Below, piece by piece: positions 36,993-47,956 of a stretch of DNA of 64,000 bases. Made by a program: the position numbers and the translations under genes. Positions within the stretch are counted from its first letter, which is position 1; every line of letters begins with the position of its first letter. The stretch is from assembly GCA_963575645.1 (NCBI GenBank), contig OY754468.1, forward strand, positions 23,584,465 to 23,648,464, written 5' to 3'. This DNA is from Xanthostigma xanthostigma. Taxonomy: Eukaryota > Arthropoda > Insecta > Raphidioptera > Raphidiidae. The notes under the pieces are model-generated. The model was not told the origin of the DNA. It did no database searches and worked only from the letters and a program-made list of their open reading frames with translations.

Positions 36993-37664
36993 TATATTTA
37001 TTAGCATAATTTATAATACATTTAAAAGGATTTAATTACTAACCTACATTATTTCCCGTTACAAAATGCAGCAAAATTCGATGAAATGTACTTTTGATAC
37101 AAAAAAACAGTTGTTTTCATTTTAAACGTCAAATAATTGTATTAATGATCCGTCTTTGTCGCACTCACTAACTTACATCTCCCTCTTAACTCCGATGATG
37201 CACTTCCGTAAGCGATTTCGTCAAGCATCGCAATGATGCACTTCCGTTAACGATTTCGTCAGGCATTTACCAGCTTACTCCCCAAGTCAAGCGTGCCTAA
37301 AGAAGTTTAACTTAAAAAAAATGTTATTAGCACCGATTTCGTTTAGAGACAGTTGATTTTAAGGTTCCATTTCTAACTAGTCGATACTAAATAAGTCAGC
37401 GCTTTACACATTTCAACTGACATAAGTTGCCACTCCTGGCCTCTAGCATGCATCCTATCTACACATAATCTGACGACTACCATAAAAACCTAGTACCTAA
37501 GTATTCTGATTAAAAACCAATTTACAAGTATTAAAAAAACCCGTTGATAATCCAATATTTTAATTAATACTGTCCCACCTTTCTTGTTCTCCGTGTGCAG
37601 TAATAAATTCAAATGTTTTCTCTAATTGGATCTATTGGATTAAATTCAGCACCGGGTGCGCGAG
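36993..37664. other. Unassigned sequence
   Basis: A near-duplicate of about 25 bp, GATGCACTTCCGTAAGCGAT then TTCGTCA, is present at 37196 and 37232. Otherwise nothing. Confidence 0.5.
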
Positions 37665-37840
37665 CTTAATTTTTTGAAGTAACATTTCTTTAGACGCGTC
37701 TTGAGAGTAACTCAGATCTTATTTCGGACGGAAGTAACGTGTTCACACAGTTTTGGCTATTTAAAGGCTTCGACTAACAGATGGCGACATCTTAGTAATA
37801 ACTCTATCTCTCTCTAATGTAATATTCTCAAAATTACTTT

Positions 37841-37871
<31 letters not shown>

Positions 37872-38040
37872 ATACAACAATACTTGCTACACTATGATGT
37901 CGCCATCTGTCAGTCGATGCCTTTAAATATCCGAAACTGCGTGAACACGTTACTTCCGTCCGAAAAAAGATGTAATGTGCAAGTATTGTTGTATTAACTC
38001 TCTCAGTCTCTAATGTAATATTGTCAAAATTACTTTTCCT
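37665..38040. repeat. Compound inverted/direct repeat around a (GA)n run
   Basis: 37725-37795 (CGGACGGAAGTAACGTG to GATGGCGACATC) is inverted at 37894-37971. A second small inverted pair is TACAACAATACTTGC (37873-37887) and GCAAGTATTGTTGTA (37979-37993). TCTCTAATGTAATATT(C/G)TCA is repeated directly near 37813 and 38010. (GA)n occupies about 37843-37868. Outer blocks match the repeat at 34021-34260. Confidence 0.8.
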
Positions 38041-38189
38041 TAGCTACGCAGGAAAATTGAAGGTGGTTATTAATGTTCTGAAAAAATTATCATTAGATTA
38101 CATTTTGGAGAAAACAATTTTCTTGAAAACCGTTTATAAATATTCATTTAAAAAAGCGCTTCATTTTTAAAAATAATTACTTATCAAGT

Positions 38190-38370
38190 ACTTTCAGTAG
38201 AAACCATCTTGAACGAATGGTGAAACATAGATACGGACGCAAACCAATTTTGTGATCAGTTTCCGTTATTCAAAGCCGTCGACTGACAGATGACGGCATC
38301 AAAACGCATCTGTAGAAACCATCTTGAAAGAAAGGGTGAAACATAGCTACGGGCGCAAACCAATAAGCAT
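38190..38370 (+). repeat. Relative of the GACAGATGGCG repeat
   Basis: Contains AACCATCTTGAACGAA, GTGAAACATAG and GACTGACAGATGACGGCATC in the order seen at 34021-34260, and repeats the ACCATCTTGA block within itself. Confidence 0.65.
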
Positions 38371-38594
38371 AGCCAACGTAATTTAATTTACGAGTGATTT
38401 AATCTGTAAGTGAATATTCCTCAAAAAATTGAGAATGGTAAAAACAAAATTAAAAGAAGTTAAACTTCAACCATGCGTAAAGGTTACACACACTCATGTT
38501 TTCTCTCTGATGGCCAGGTGTGAATAATATCAGTTTCGTATAGAAACTATTTTTGTTTGGCTACATTTGCAGAGCCATAATATATCGCCAGTGT

Positions 38595-38826
38595 TGAAGA
38601 CACAGCCAAACCTGTCAGTCACTTAGCGTTCAGAAAATGAATATAAATTTGCATGAAACTAGCTTAAAGCAACGTTTTCTTACGACTCTATAATGTATAG
38701 TATAGGAACTGTTTTTATGACCATGTGTGTAGCAGTATTGACTGCCGGTGCAGAAGGCACAACCATTACCAAAACTGTCAATCACTTAACGTTCAGAAAA
38801 TGAATATAAATTCACGTGAAGCTACA
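38595..38826 (+). repeat. Two direct copies of a 70-bp block
   Basis: GTCAGTCACTTAGCGTTCAG then AAAATGAATATAAATT at about 38619-38654 recurs about 157 bp downstream as GTCAATCACTTAACGTTCAG then AAAATGAATATAAATT. A local duplication of unknown origin. Confidence 0.75.
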
Positions 38827-39028
38827 TTCGGAGCCAGGTTGTTTTTTTGCATGTTGAAAACTGTATTATTTAATCCACATATCACTGTGTTGAAATAACA
38901 ATTCGAAATAATGCGATGTTTTGTCACTTTGACTGAAAAAATGTTAAACGTTAAACTACTTCATTTTCACAATATAATAATAGTAATAATAATAAATTCC
39001 TTTAACTCCTAAGTGGAGCATAGGGCCT

Positions 39029-39418
39029 CTACGAAATTTTTAAATCTAGTCCTATCTTTTGCCATATGTTTGACTTGAAGCCAGGTAGTTCCTTGTTCCA
39101 TAACTTCTTCACCGTTCTTCTCCAGGATATTTTTGGTCTGCCTCTTTTTCGGTATCCCTGTGGGTTCCAATCCAAGGCTCTCTTTGCTATGTCGTCATCT
39201 TTCTTTCGTAGCGTGTGTCTTATCCAATTCCATTTCCTACGTTTTATAGTTACACAGATTTGTTCAAGACATGCACGTTTCCAAAGTTCGTTGTTCGAGA
39301 CTTGTTCATACCATTTCACCTTGAGGATTGTTCTGAGACATTTGTTTATGAAGATTTGCAGTTTAGTTGTTATGGCTTTCGTCACTTTCCAGGTTTCAGA
39401 TCCATATAGAAGGACCGA
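39029..39418 (-). pseudogene. LINE 1 reverse transcriptase C-terminal region
   Basis: An open frame of about 130 codons after the hairpin at 39419-39465. It begins VLLYGSETWKVTKA and ends with the NKELPGFKSNIWQKIGLD segment and a stop. ALDWNPQGYRKRGRP followed by SWRR is a well-known signature of this LINE type. The plus-strand frames opposite it (39066-39452 and 39215-39409) are shadows. Confidence 0.88.
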
Positions 39419-39465
39419 TTTTACATTCGAGTTAAAAATTACGTGTTTTTAACTCGAATGTAAAA
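39419..39465. repeat. Perfect 20-bp-arm hairpin inside the LINE 1 reading frame
   Basis: TTTTACATTCGAGTTAAAAA, loop TTACGTG, then the exact reverse complement. One arm is native LINE sequence encoding FNSNVK, and the inverted copy introduces a stop. A local template-switch duplication is the likely origin. Confidence 0.93.
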
Positions 39466-39667
39466 TTTTTTCAAAAATCATACTTGAATGCCAAACACGA
39501 TTTAAACTTCCGAACGCTTGGGATGCTTTTTTGATTCTACTGTCTATATCCACTTCTGCTCCTCCATCATTGCTAATTATACTGCCCAGATAACAAAATT
39601 CTTCCACTTCTTTAACAGGTATATCTTTTATTACCAACTGTTGACGACTCACCTTACCGACTTTCAT
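39466..39667 (-). pseudogene. LINE 1 reverse transcriptase thumb-region fragment
   Basis: Minus-strand frame starting MKVGKVSRQQLV, through VEEFCYLGSIIS and DIDSRIKKASQAFGSLNRVW. It is the part of the LINE protein just upstream of the SETWK region and ends at the hairpin. Confidence 0.85.
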
Positions 39668-39689
39668 AGCGACTGTCTTATCTATATAA

Positions 39690-40293
39690 AAAACTGAATA
39701 GCGTAATTTTCACAATTAAAGTAGTACGGGACAAACATTCAACAGAACCATTAATTACGGTCTATTACGCACTGGCATACTCTGTATTAAAATATGGCCT
39801 AATGTTTTGGGGAAAATCTACAGCACACAAACGAATGTTCATACTGCAAAAAAAAAATTTTAGAAGCATATTTCAAATATCGAAATATGAATCTTGCAGA
39901 GAGTATTTCATTAACCACAATATTTTAACTCTATATAGCTTATACGCGTATGAGACAATATTTTTTGTAAAAAACAATTTAAATAGCTATAAACGAAATT
40001 TAGATATTCATCACCATAACACAAGAAAAAGAAACAATATATATATCGACAATTTTAACACGACATATTACAGTAGAGGTGCAATCTGTTCCGGAATGTA
40101 CCTATATGTATAATGACCTGCCTACCGACATAAAAAATACAAGCAGCATTACTTCTTTAAAAAAAAAACTAAAGCAATATTTAATTAAAACTTGTTTGTA
40201 TGATCATGTAAAATATGTATAATTTTTTATTTTGACGCTTTGTATCCGAATTGGCTCTACAAATAAATTATATCTATCTATCTATTGATAGTA
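39690..40293 (+). mobile_element. LINE 2: 3' fragment inserted into LINE 1, opposite strand
   Basis: The plus strand encodes a LINE C-terminus: LKYGLMFWGKSTAHKRMF, then ILQKKNFRSIFQ, FVKNNLNSYKRN and a DIHHHNTRKRNN segment. A second frame then gives YNDLPTDIKN and LKKKLKQYLIK before the stop. The shift lies near 40110. The 3' end runs into (TCTA)n at 40266-40287. LINE 1 sequence resumes on both sides, and TATCTAT at both borders may be the target duplication. Resembles jockey/CR1-type elements. Confidence 0.85.
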
Positions 40294-40544
40294 AGACATG
40301 CGACTTCTGCCTATTCAACGAGGAGATCTATTTTTGCTTGCATATCCGCGCTATTATTTGCCAAAAGGCAGACATCATCTGCATAGTCTATTTTCACAAT
40401 ATACTTTTAATTTTATAAGAGTTGAAGCATGAAACTTAGAGTATAATAAAAGAGACAGACGCATATGTGTCTGCACCGTGGTGTTTAAGTCTTTCTCCCG
40501 ATCTTTGCTAGCAATACAGAGTGTATTAAATATATGATGAGAAT

Positions 40545-40740
40545 AGACACGTTTTGATCTGTGTTTGTAATTGAACAACTGCTCGCTCACCAGATCCATC
40601 CCCAAAACAAGTTTGAAAAGACGTCTCGTGTGAAGCGAGCACATAATAGCTAGAAAACTATAATAGTCAAATCTAGAAAGGACTCTAGCGAAAAATCCAG
40701 CCTCATGTGCAGCGGCCTTTAAGATTCAACTTTACATCAG
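40545..40740 (+). repeat. Diverged dispersed repeat, partner of 668-850
   Basis: See 668-850. This copy has TCTCGTGTGAAGCGAGCACA at its centre. Confidence 0.65.
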
Positions 40741-41019
40741 AAGTAAGCAACCCTCTAAACATCTGCTCTACTGTATAAAGTTCACTGGGCCGGATGTTTA
40801 AACATTATGTGCAGTGTAAGCGCTAGAAACTACCTATTTCCTGTTTCTCAACTTCCTCTCAACTTTTCAAAAGAATTTTTTTCAGGCTGGTCGACTTTAC
40901 TAAACTCACAATATGAAGTTTTCGTAACAACTATACGGTAGGTACATTATATTAGATATTATAGCTCAGGTAGAGTTGGAGGGTATATTGTATTTTTATT
41001 ACTTGGTACTTTTTATTTA
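40741..41019. other. Unassigned sequence
   Basis: No gene or repeat signal. Confidence 0.4.
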
Positions 41020-41024
41020 TTGCA

Positions 41025-41220
41025 GCAAAAGTCGAATAAAAAATCATCCGCAAGTTCGAAACATGTTTTCAGCGATGAAAAGAAAAGCACAACTAAACTT
41101 TCTCTACCTTCACAGAGTAACTTCTTTACTGCAATAACCTACCAGCTGCAGAAATTTAATGTGCATGACAAGCATTTGAGTTATTTTTGCTTACTGGCTC
41201 AGTACCCGGCCACGCGTTGA
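41025..41220 (+). CDS. Weak candidate internal or terminal exon
   Basis: A strong-looking 3' splice site (CTTTTTATTTATTGCAG) precedes 64 open codons starting QKSNKKSSASSKHVFSDEKK and ending in a stop at 41218-41220. The translation is polar and matches nothing I know. With no donor, partner exon or conserved motif, it may be chance in AT-rich DNA. Confidence 0.2.
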
Positions 41221-42273
41221 AATACCTGAGTTTAATTTCTTACAAAACCAAGATCCCAGTTCCGATCCGTTTCGATGTTATTACGGTATAGAAGTGTAGC
41301 ACTTGTTTTTATGGATTTACACTATATTTACACAGGAACTATTATATTGTTTTTTCAAACTATTAGCTGTCAAAAATAATAAAATAAAACTGTTTATAAA
41401 AATTAAACTACGGAACACTTTTTAGTGAATTTAAATAGGGTTCTGGTCTGATAGTAAACAAACTGAATAAAATATAACCCAAGGCAATCCGACCAAAATT
41501 GCGATCTGTAGAGTCGTGACGTACATACGTACGTACGTACAGACCAACCGACAACTGCTGTTTAAGATTTTCAATTACAATTTTAATAGTATTTATGAAC
41601 TCCAATTGATTTAAAAATGGTTCTGTTATATAGATCAGAATCTCCTCTTTTCAAAAAGTTTCAATTTGAATGGATTTCGTGTGAAATTAACTTAGATATA
41701 ACTTCTTATATGAACGAAAGTCAGCTCTGATGCACAAAGCGATAATAAAGCACATACCGCTAGTTTAGCGATATGTGCAATAAGTGTTCCGTTTTGCACG
41801 GTAGGAACACTAAAAATGTATATTTTAAAGACGCTATAATAGTTCTTGCCATGTTGATATGAAGACGTAGTTGCCATTGTTATTTTCATAAAAATCAAAC
41901 AACTACAAAGCATTCTAACTTCTAAAGATGGTACGATTTGCATATAAAAATCAGGTATGGAAATGTCGCTAGACGAAAAATAGTAATTTTATGTCTGAAC
42001 AGATGGTATTAACTGATTTATATTCGAATCACGTTCAAGTAACATTTCAATATTCTGTATTTGGCAACGTTTCTTCATATAACAGTTGTATAGTGTAAAT
42101 TATACGAAACGTCCACATTGCTGCAAAATAAAATCAAAATTGAATTTAATTAACAATAATGCCAACATAAAATATGCTAAACAGTGCAACTGCACTTAGA
42201 ACCACATCCTGCAATGACATGTGCACTGAGTGAATAAGTGACATTTTACATTCTGCAGTTTGCAGCACTGTGT
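41221..42273. other. Unassigned sequence with a short (ACGT)n
   Basis: CATACGTACGTACGTAC at about 41524-41540. The remainder has only short frames with no protein character. Confidence 0.5.
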
Positions 42274-42315
42274 CGTTCTATTTAACACAATGTGAGGTTA
42301 TGTTGTATTGTAACC
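42274..42315 (+). repeat. 40-bp duplicate of 45333-45375
   Basis: TTCTATTTAACACAATGTGA then GGTTATGT recurs 3.06 kb away as TTCTATTTAACACAAATGTG then AGGTTATGT, same orientation. It probably belongs to a larger diverged repeat. Confidence 0.7.
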
Positions 42316-42625
42316 ACTGAACTATAATTTTCACTATCATGTGACTAGGAATATCTGTTAAGGCAGCGAAAAAAATTCTGTTTAACCGATTTCAGAGTGT
42401 GAGGGATCCAATTAATTTACTCTATCTCTTTATATTTTCCTCCCTGTTTGTTAATTAACAATTTACAACTGTCCGCCGGATCCCCTGCTCTTAAAAATCG
42501 TTTTAAAAAAAATTAGAATTTTGTCAAAATGTCAGTAGCCTTTCCCCAGACTGCTCCGTCAACAATTTTTCCATTTTATTGGGTTTTAACTAGTTTCTTA
42601 ATAAAAAAACTACCAATATATTGGT

Positions 42626-43305
42626 AGTTTTGACGTGATAACGTCTTATAAATTGATGAATCACCAATATTATAAATTGATAAAACACCGGCTGCATGTT
42701 CGAAAAAGTGTAACGTAACGTTCCTAACGTTCCTAACGCGTAACGTTCCGCCTGACCCTGTGCGTGCTTTTTGCTAATTTCTCGCTCAATTTAAATCAGA
42801 TCGGTTTGAAACCAGTCTTAAACGAAAGAGGAGAACATTTTACATAGATTTCGTATAACAGAATTTGCCTAAACAGTTTTTTTATACAAATTTATATAGA
42901 AAAATATTTTATACAAATTTATATAGAAAAATAGCTGTATAAATGCAATGTTGTGTAATGCATGACGCGACGCGGTCGGTTGTCTTTGTTTGCCGTACAT
43001 GGAAATTAGAAGCAAACGTATGTCTTGTCTTAACATGAAAACAGCTGCATTTCTAATGTTTAATTCAATTTTTTGACATTAGTATATTGTGAAATGCAAA
43101 GCCTGCTAAGTTAAGTATTGGAATAACTAATTATTATTAGAACATAATACTTTGTAAGTTGCAAACGTCACTTTTGACATTTCTTATCATTCCGACACCA
43201 AGGATAAGCGGATTGAAACCAAATTTTGGGAGGTTTAGGTTATGTATTACGGAATACGTTATCACGTAAAACTATCGTCCGTAAACCGACTTTACAGACA
43301 ACCAT
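42626..43305 (-). mobile_element. TTATCACGTC-family element, copy 3
   Basis: Inverted relative to copies 1 and 2. TTTTGACGTGATAACGTCTT is at the left and AAAACTATCGTCCGTAAACC to GACAACC at the right. It is longer than the others (about 680 bp). It includes a 28-bp tandem duplication (TTTATACAAATTTATATAGA twice, 42877-42935). Confidence 0.85.
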
Positions 43306-43619
43306 TTTTTTTTTCATTAAAAAACTAATTTAAAACCAATAAAATAGAAAAAAACTTGATGGAACAAAATTCAGATGTTTTTATTTATTGTTACGAACGT
43401 AACAAGTCACCAGTTTTTTTTTTAAAGGGTATATTTTGATAAAAATAGCGTAGCTAGGAGGTAATTTTATTTTTTGTCATGGGATCCTTGATCACCTAGC
43501 TACGTCACTACATCGGTCAGTGTTGTGGATCCTGACATCAACAAAAAATTTTTTTTTTGTATTGTTAATATGTGCGTAGGCGCATTCATAACCGTAAAAG
43601 TGGACCTGCCATCTTAGTG
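43306..43619. other. Unassigned sequence
   Basis: T-rich; no gene seen. Confidence 0.4.
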
Positions 43620-43622
43620 TTA

Positions 43623-44334
43623 GGCTAAGGCGTCACTGAACTGGTTCGCTTGGTGCTAGTCTAGGTGCTACGCTGGGTGGTAAGATAACAAGGGGCCACA
43701 CTGACGCTGCTTGCTTTGCTACAAATTCATTTGCTACTTCCTTGTATAGCAGTGAATACGTCGTGATGGCTCTTTCAAAATTAACAAGAAACTACTTCTT
43801 GTAGAGAATTCAAATTTAAAATTTAAAGTACAGCATTCTCAAATGTGTTGGGTACATGACATCAACATTTCGAGAGCTTCTCAAGGGGAATTTAATATAC
43901 TATTTAAACGATTGCGTAAATTCAACGAAAAGTTCTTCTCTTATATACGTATGAAGCAAGAAACATTTGACTTGTTATTAAGTAAAATAAAAAAGCAGAT
44001 ACAAAAAATGGATACACATTATAGATGCTGCATATCACCTGAAGAACGACTTGTCATAACATTGATGGATTCCACAGTGGCTCCCTTTTAAAGACTGCCG
44101 CAATTAAAAGTGTCTCCATTTTGGAATAAAACACTTGGTGGCACGTTAAAATTAACCAACACGTCGGTTCGCTACGATACACGCTAGGCGACTATCGTGG
44201 CGCTTAGCTTAGCGCCTAGCGCGTGGTGGGGCCACTCCAGTGCCTTTGCATTTGCTTGTTCACTAGGATACTAATACAAGCGCTAATCTTACCACTTACC
44301 GCCTAGCGAACCTACTACCTGTGTGGCCTTAGCC
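43623..44334 (+). mobile_element. PIF/Harbinger element with TTA duplication and transposase remnant
   Basis: Termini GGCTAAGGCGTCAC and GTGTGGCCTTAGCC form imperfect inverted repeats. Both sides are flanked by TTA (43620-43622 and 44335-44337), the 3-bp duplication typical of PIF/Harbinger. Subterminal TTCGCT(T/A)GG and GGTGGTAAGAT/AGTGGTAAGAT blocks are also inverted. It contains a transposase N-terminal fragment, so it derives from an autonomous copy by internal deletion. Confidence 0.85.
43843..44091 (+). pseudogene. PIF/Harbinger transposase N-terminal fragment
   Basis: An 82-codon frame. The stretch VHDINISRASQGEFNILFKR, then FFSYIRMKQETFDLLLSKIK and CCISPEERLVITLM follows the standard N-terminus of HARBI1-like transposases (WV.....R...GEF..L...L, FFxYxRM....FDxLL, ISPEERLxxTL). 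The frame ends before the DDE catalytic domain, which is absent. Surrounding TIRs define the host element. Confidence 0.88.
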
Positions 44335-44337
44335 TTA

Positions 44338-44590
44338 GAGTTCTATATTAGCTCAATGGTTAGGGTGGGACCAACGACCTGTATAGATATAGATTGCTAT
44401 TCTGGCCTGCGCAAACCAAGTTCCTGTAGAAAGAGACAGGGACAAATGGCTTCATAGTCTCGTCTTCGTCACAGTCGTTAGGCCCTGCAAAATGTGCCAT
44501 GTAAATTTTGATAAACGTAGAAATGTCAAATATTTAGTGAAGACTTATTTGTTTAAAGTGCTTTCTAGGTAAAAACATACTATTTAAGAG
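44338..44590. other. Spacer between two Harbinger remnants
   Basis: Has a tRNA-like TAGCTCAATGG at 44349-44359 but no B box or cloverleaf. No gene. Confidence 0.5.
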
Positions 44591-44872
44591 ATGGATGCAC
44601 TAGACGACAACGCGTTATTTTTGCTCGGTCTCTGGTTAATAAGAAAAAGGCGGCAAAAAAAGGCGAAATGTATCAACAAACGAAGATTTTGGGTACACTC
44701 TTTATTAGCCGAAAGGCATGAAAAAGGGCTTTACCCATTCTTATATTTGGATTTACGAAATCATCCAGATAAATTCTTTCAATATTTCCGCATGTCCGTC
44801 AAGTCCTTCGATGAACTGTTGTCAATTTTAGAAATTCATATAAAAGGCCAGGAAGCAAACATGAGAAACTGA
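44591..44872 (+). pseudogene. Second PIF/Harbinger transposase N-terminal fragment
   Basis: A 93-codon frame from ATG. RRFWVHSLLAERHEKGLYPF, then LYLDLRNHPDKFFQYFRMSV and FDELLSI are classic features of HARBI1-like transposases. It differs strongly from the fragment at 43843-44091, so it belongs to another family. It stops before any DDE residues. Following sequence (44875-45120) has repeated GTGTC and CCGTGGGTA blocks but no recognised terminal repeats. Confidence 0.87.
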
Positions 44873-46002
44873 GATACTGGCGTGTCCCGTGGGTAGAGCG
44901 CGCTTTATCTCAATGTTTTGCTAAACAAAAACAGGTGTCTGTGTTTTCAAAATGTGGCGGAGCAGAAACACTTCGAGACACAGTCGCCGTGTCGGAAACC
45001 GAGTGTCCGATAGATGTGTTCCGTGGGTAAACATGCATATATTTGTATGATCGGCTAGAATGAGACACCGCTGTCCAGACACCAGCGTCTCGTGGAAAAG
45101 GACCTTAAGAGGCACGTACCATTTAACTTTAATCAAAATTAATATTTCAGACCATTTTTTTGTTTGATGATTTTTTGGTTATGTCAGTTTTCTCGCGTTT
45201 TGGTTTTCAAAGTTAGAGAGAGGGAGAGAGACGTCAGCCAATTCATTCCTTCTATTACAAGCAAATTTGGATGCGTGGGAATGGATACGTAAGAGATTAG
45301 GGACAGCGCGTTCCAATGTTGCTTATAGTTCAGTGTTCTATTTAACACAAATGTGAGGTTATGTCGTTCTGTAACTAGCTACTGCAATACTACCAGCTCA
45401 ATATATTTTACCCCAGACACCGTTACACCGTGTGTACCGTTGATTTAGATTTTTTTTAATTTTGCATGTGTACAACTGTTACATGCAATTTTATTATTCT
45501 TATACTCAGTAGTCAGAGCCCTTTTTTACAAGCAGTGGCGGTTAATCTATTAATTTTATTGCTAGAATTTACAGTTACACTATTTTCCCCTTTATTACTA
45601 CAATAAATATTATATTGCATTTCTGTATACCGCAAATTGTATAAAATTTTGGTTTCAATTTCATTTTGTTATTTTATATCTATTTCGATTATTTAGCAAT
45701 AGTTCTTTGCGTTTCTATATCATACGTATTGATTATAATAGGTTCTATTCGCACTTTAAAAATAGTTGATCAAGAATTTACACTCATAAATACACGCATC
45801 TTAATTGTGTCGATTGGAACGAGGTGGTATCAGAGAAAAAAAAGTGTGAACCTCACCCACATAAGCTCACGTATTTTAAGTTATTCATATAAATAATATA
45901 TTTATTATTTTTATATTTAAAAAAAGTAATATTTTCATGCATGTTGTGTAAACAACAATAAATACATATGTGCAAATATGTATATGTATACAATATATAT
46001 AC
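44873..46002. other. Mostly unassigned sequence
   Basis: Contains a duplicate of the 42274 block at 45333-45375 and a short GA-rich patch near 45215. No supported gene. Confidence 0.5.
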
Positions 46003-46700
46003 AGTGTGTTCATTTCAAAAGTATCCACCCTTAATAACTCCTGACCTGATGTGATTATTGTTTTAAGTGAAAACACGTCGATTTAGATATCGAGGGGGAA
46101 GTTCAAAAATGGAACCTAGAGAATTTTAGGTTTCATCCCCTAGCCCCCAGCCACCCCCACTTTGAAATTTCAAATGGCACCCCCTACCTTGTGATGCATC
46201 ATTTGAAAGGGCATAAAATTCTCTATTCAACCATGATACAAAAAAATGAAATCGATTGATTGGTTCTCAAGATAGACTACACAGAAGATGGAAGGTATAA
46301 AATCAATTATTATTAGCAAAACATTGCGGATTGGATACACTGTTGAATTCAACAAACATTTTGAAACACTTATTATTAATTATTTATTTTAAATTACAGT
46401 CATAAGAAATTATTTTATGACATGTTCGAAATGGCCACCATTATTTGCTAGACAAAAATATATTCTGTTTTGGAACTCTTCACGAACTTTGACGAATGTT
46501 TCGTGGGTAATTTGTCTACATTCTTGCGTAATTCTGTATCTGAGCTCTTCGATACTGGCGGGAGGAGTTTGTAAACTTTAGTCTTCAAGTAACCCCAGAG
46601 AAAATAGTCGAGAGGTGTTAAGTCTGGGGATCTTGCAGGCCATTCTCTAGCACCTCTCCTGCAAAAACCCTTTCCCAGCAAATCGTTGGTCCAGGCAATT
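46003..46700 (-). mobile_element. mariner-type transposon, 3' half
   Basis: The end at 46006 begins CAGTGTGTTCATTTCAAAAG, a plausible terminal repeat. The minus-strand transposase C-terminus lies inside. The other end is lost at the foldback starting about 46694. Confidence 0.75.
46425..46700 (-). pseudogene. mariner-like transposase C-terminal fragment
   Basis: RGAREWPARSPDLTPLDYFL then WGYLKTKVY (about 46580-46660) is the conserved block around the last catalytic Asp of mariner-like DDE transposases. A one-base frame change near 46560 moves the remainder into another frame, which reads IEELRYR, then HETFVKVREEFQNRIYFCLA and GGHFEHV before the stop near 46415-46420. That is the usual C-terminus. 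Upstream catalytic residues are missing. Confidence 0.88.
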
Positions 46701-47082
46701 TCGAATTTCCAACCGAATTTTTTTTATTGGGCCGGATTCTTCGGGTTAAAAAATATATCTTTTGTTCCAAACGTTTTTTTGTTTAAGCTGCAGATCACCG
46801 AGTACGCGTGGTAAAATTTTATTCACCCCCTCAAATAAAATTTGTTCATTTTATAACTGGTCAAGGAATGGCAGTCTTTTACTTGACCTTGATAACAATC
46901 TTAAAGATTAGTTTGTCGTTTTTAAAGTGGAATTCGCATTTCTATTCTAGATTAATGAAACATAACTACGGACTGTATGATTGAGTACTCGGTGATATGT
47001 AGCTTGAACAAAACAAAAATTTGATACAAAAGATGTCTTTTTTGACCCGAAGAACTCAACCCAAAAAAAAATTGCGGTTGCC
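46694..47082. repeat. Foldback element truncating the mariner
   Basis: 46694-46806 (containing TCTTCGGGTTAAAAAA and GCAGATCACCGAGTAC) is the imperfect reverse complement of 46984-47082 (GAGTACTCGGTGATATG to TTTGACCCGAAGAAC). Arms are about 75-80% identical with a 177-bp centre. Confidence 0.85.
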
Positions 47083-47956
47083 ATTTAAAATTTCGGAGTT
47101 ACCCCTTGCCCCCCTACGGGGGCATTTCCTTAGGAGGAACTTTTGTAACCGAAAAATACATTACAATGAGTTGAGCAACTTTCATTTGCAACATTTTTCA
47201 AAAAACAGCCGTATACTGACTATAACAAGACTTACCAAAAAAATGCTGTTGCCTATAATAGATTGTAATAGTAATTTCATCTAAATAAATAAAAAGATAT
47301 GTATATAATTTATAAGTTTTTTTTATCAACTTTTAATCTAAAAACAAACAAAATATATATATTCTTGTCAGTTGTTACAGATTTAATATCAACGTTCAAA
47401 TCTAGCGAACGAGATTTAAGTCTGTCAAAAAACACGCCAAGATACAAGTTATGACAGAACGTCGTGTAACTTTATAAAGTAAAAAATTCTGCTACTTTTG
47501 CTCTACCATACACCTATTTAGGGTGACACAAATCTGATCCCGTCACACATATCCTGCAGGTCCTCAAAGCAGACAGATATATATATATATATATACGAAC
47601 ACAAAGGGCGTGTGACCACTCCAAAGACAGTTCCTGAACGTGTATGTATATACCTATAAAGTTAGTCATATGTTGACAAAGTACGTAGCGTGTTTCCGCA
47701 TCTCAGTTAAGTTCGTCCTTACCCAATTTTTTTTCATAACTCTATTAAATTGTACACTCAAAACGGCACTTTGATGCCAGGGTATCGTACCGATAAGTTC
47801 ACTACACTTGATTTTGATTAACTCTAATAAATGATAGTTAAGTACCTAATTTTTATGTCAGGTTTATCTTTCAATAAAATTAGGAATTAGTCCAGATTAC
47901 TCTGGCAACTTGATGCACTCAAATATTAAATAATAATATAATAATAATAATAAATC
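47083..47956. other. Unassigned sequence with a short (TA)n
   Basis: (TA)n at 47577-47594 and an ATA/ATT run near 47933-47952. No gene. Confidence 0.5.

Larger units (their letters stand above)
38976..40405 (-). mobile_element. LINE 1: 5'-truncated non-LTR retrotransposon, interrupted by LINE 2
   Basis: The minus strand carries the reverse transcriptase YADD box at 40371-40388 (DYADDVCLLANN), then EEFCYLGSIIS near 39593, then VLLYGSETWK and the 3' domain with RRKWNWIRHTLRK and ALDWNPQGYRKRGRP (39029-39418). This order is standard for the C-terminal half of a LINE ORF2. The 3' end carries a (TTA)n-type tail near 38976-38996. The coding sequence is split by LINE 2 (39690-40293) and by a 47-bp hairpin at 39419-39465, and has a stop just after the YADD region. 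Clade not certain; RTE or CR1-like are both possible. Confidence 0.88.

Noticed and set aside
39066-39452. Plus-strand 128-codon frame
   Set aside because: Antisense shadow of the LINE 1 C-terminal region.
44346-44420. Possible tRNA start (TAGCTCAATGG)
   Set aside because: No B box at the right distance and no cloverleaf.
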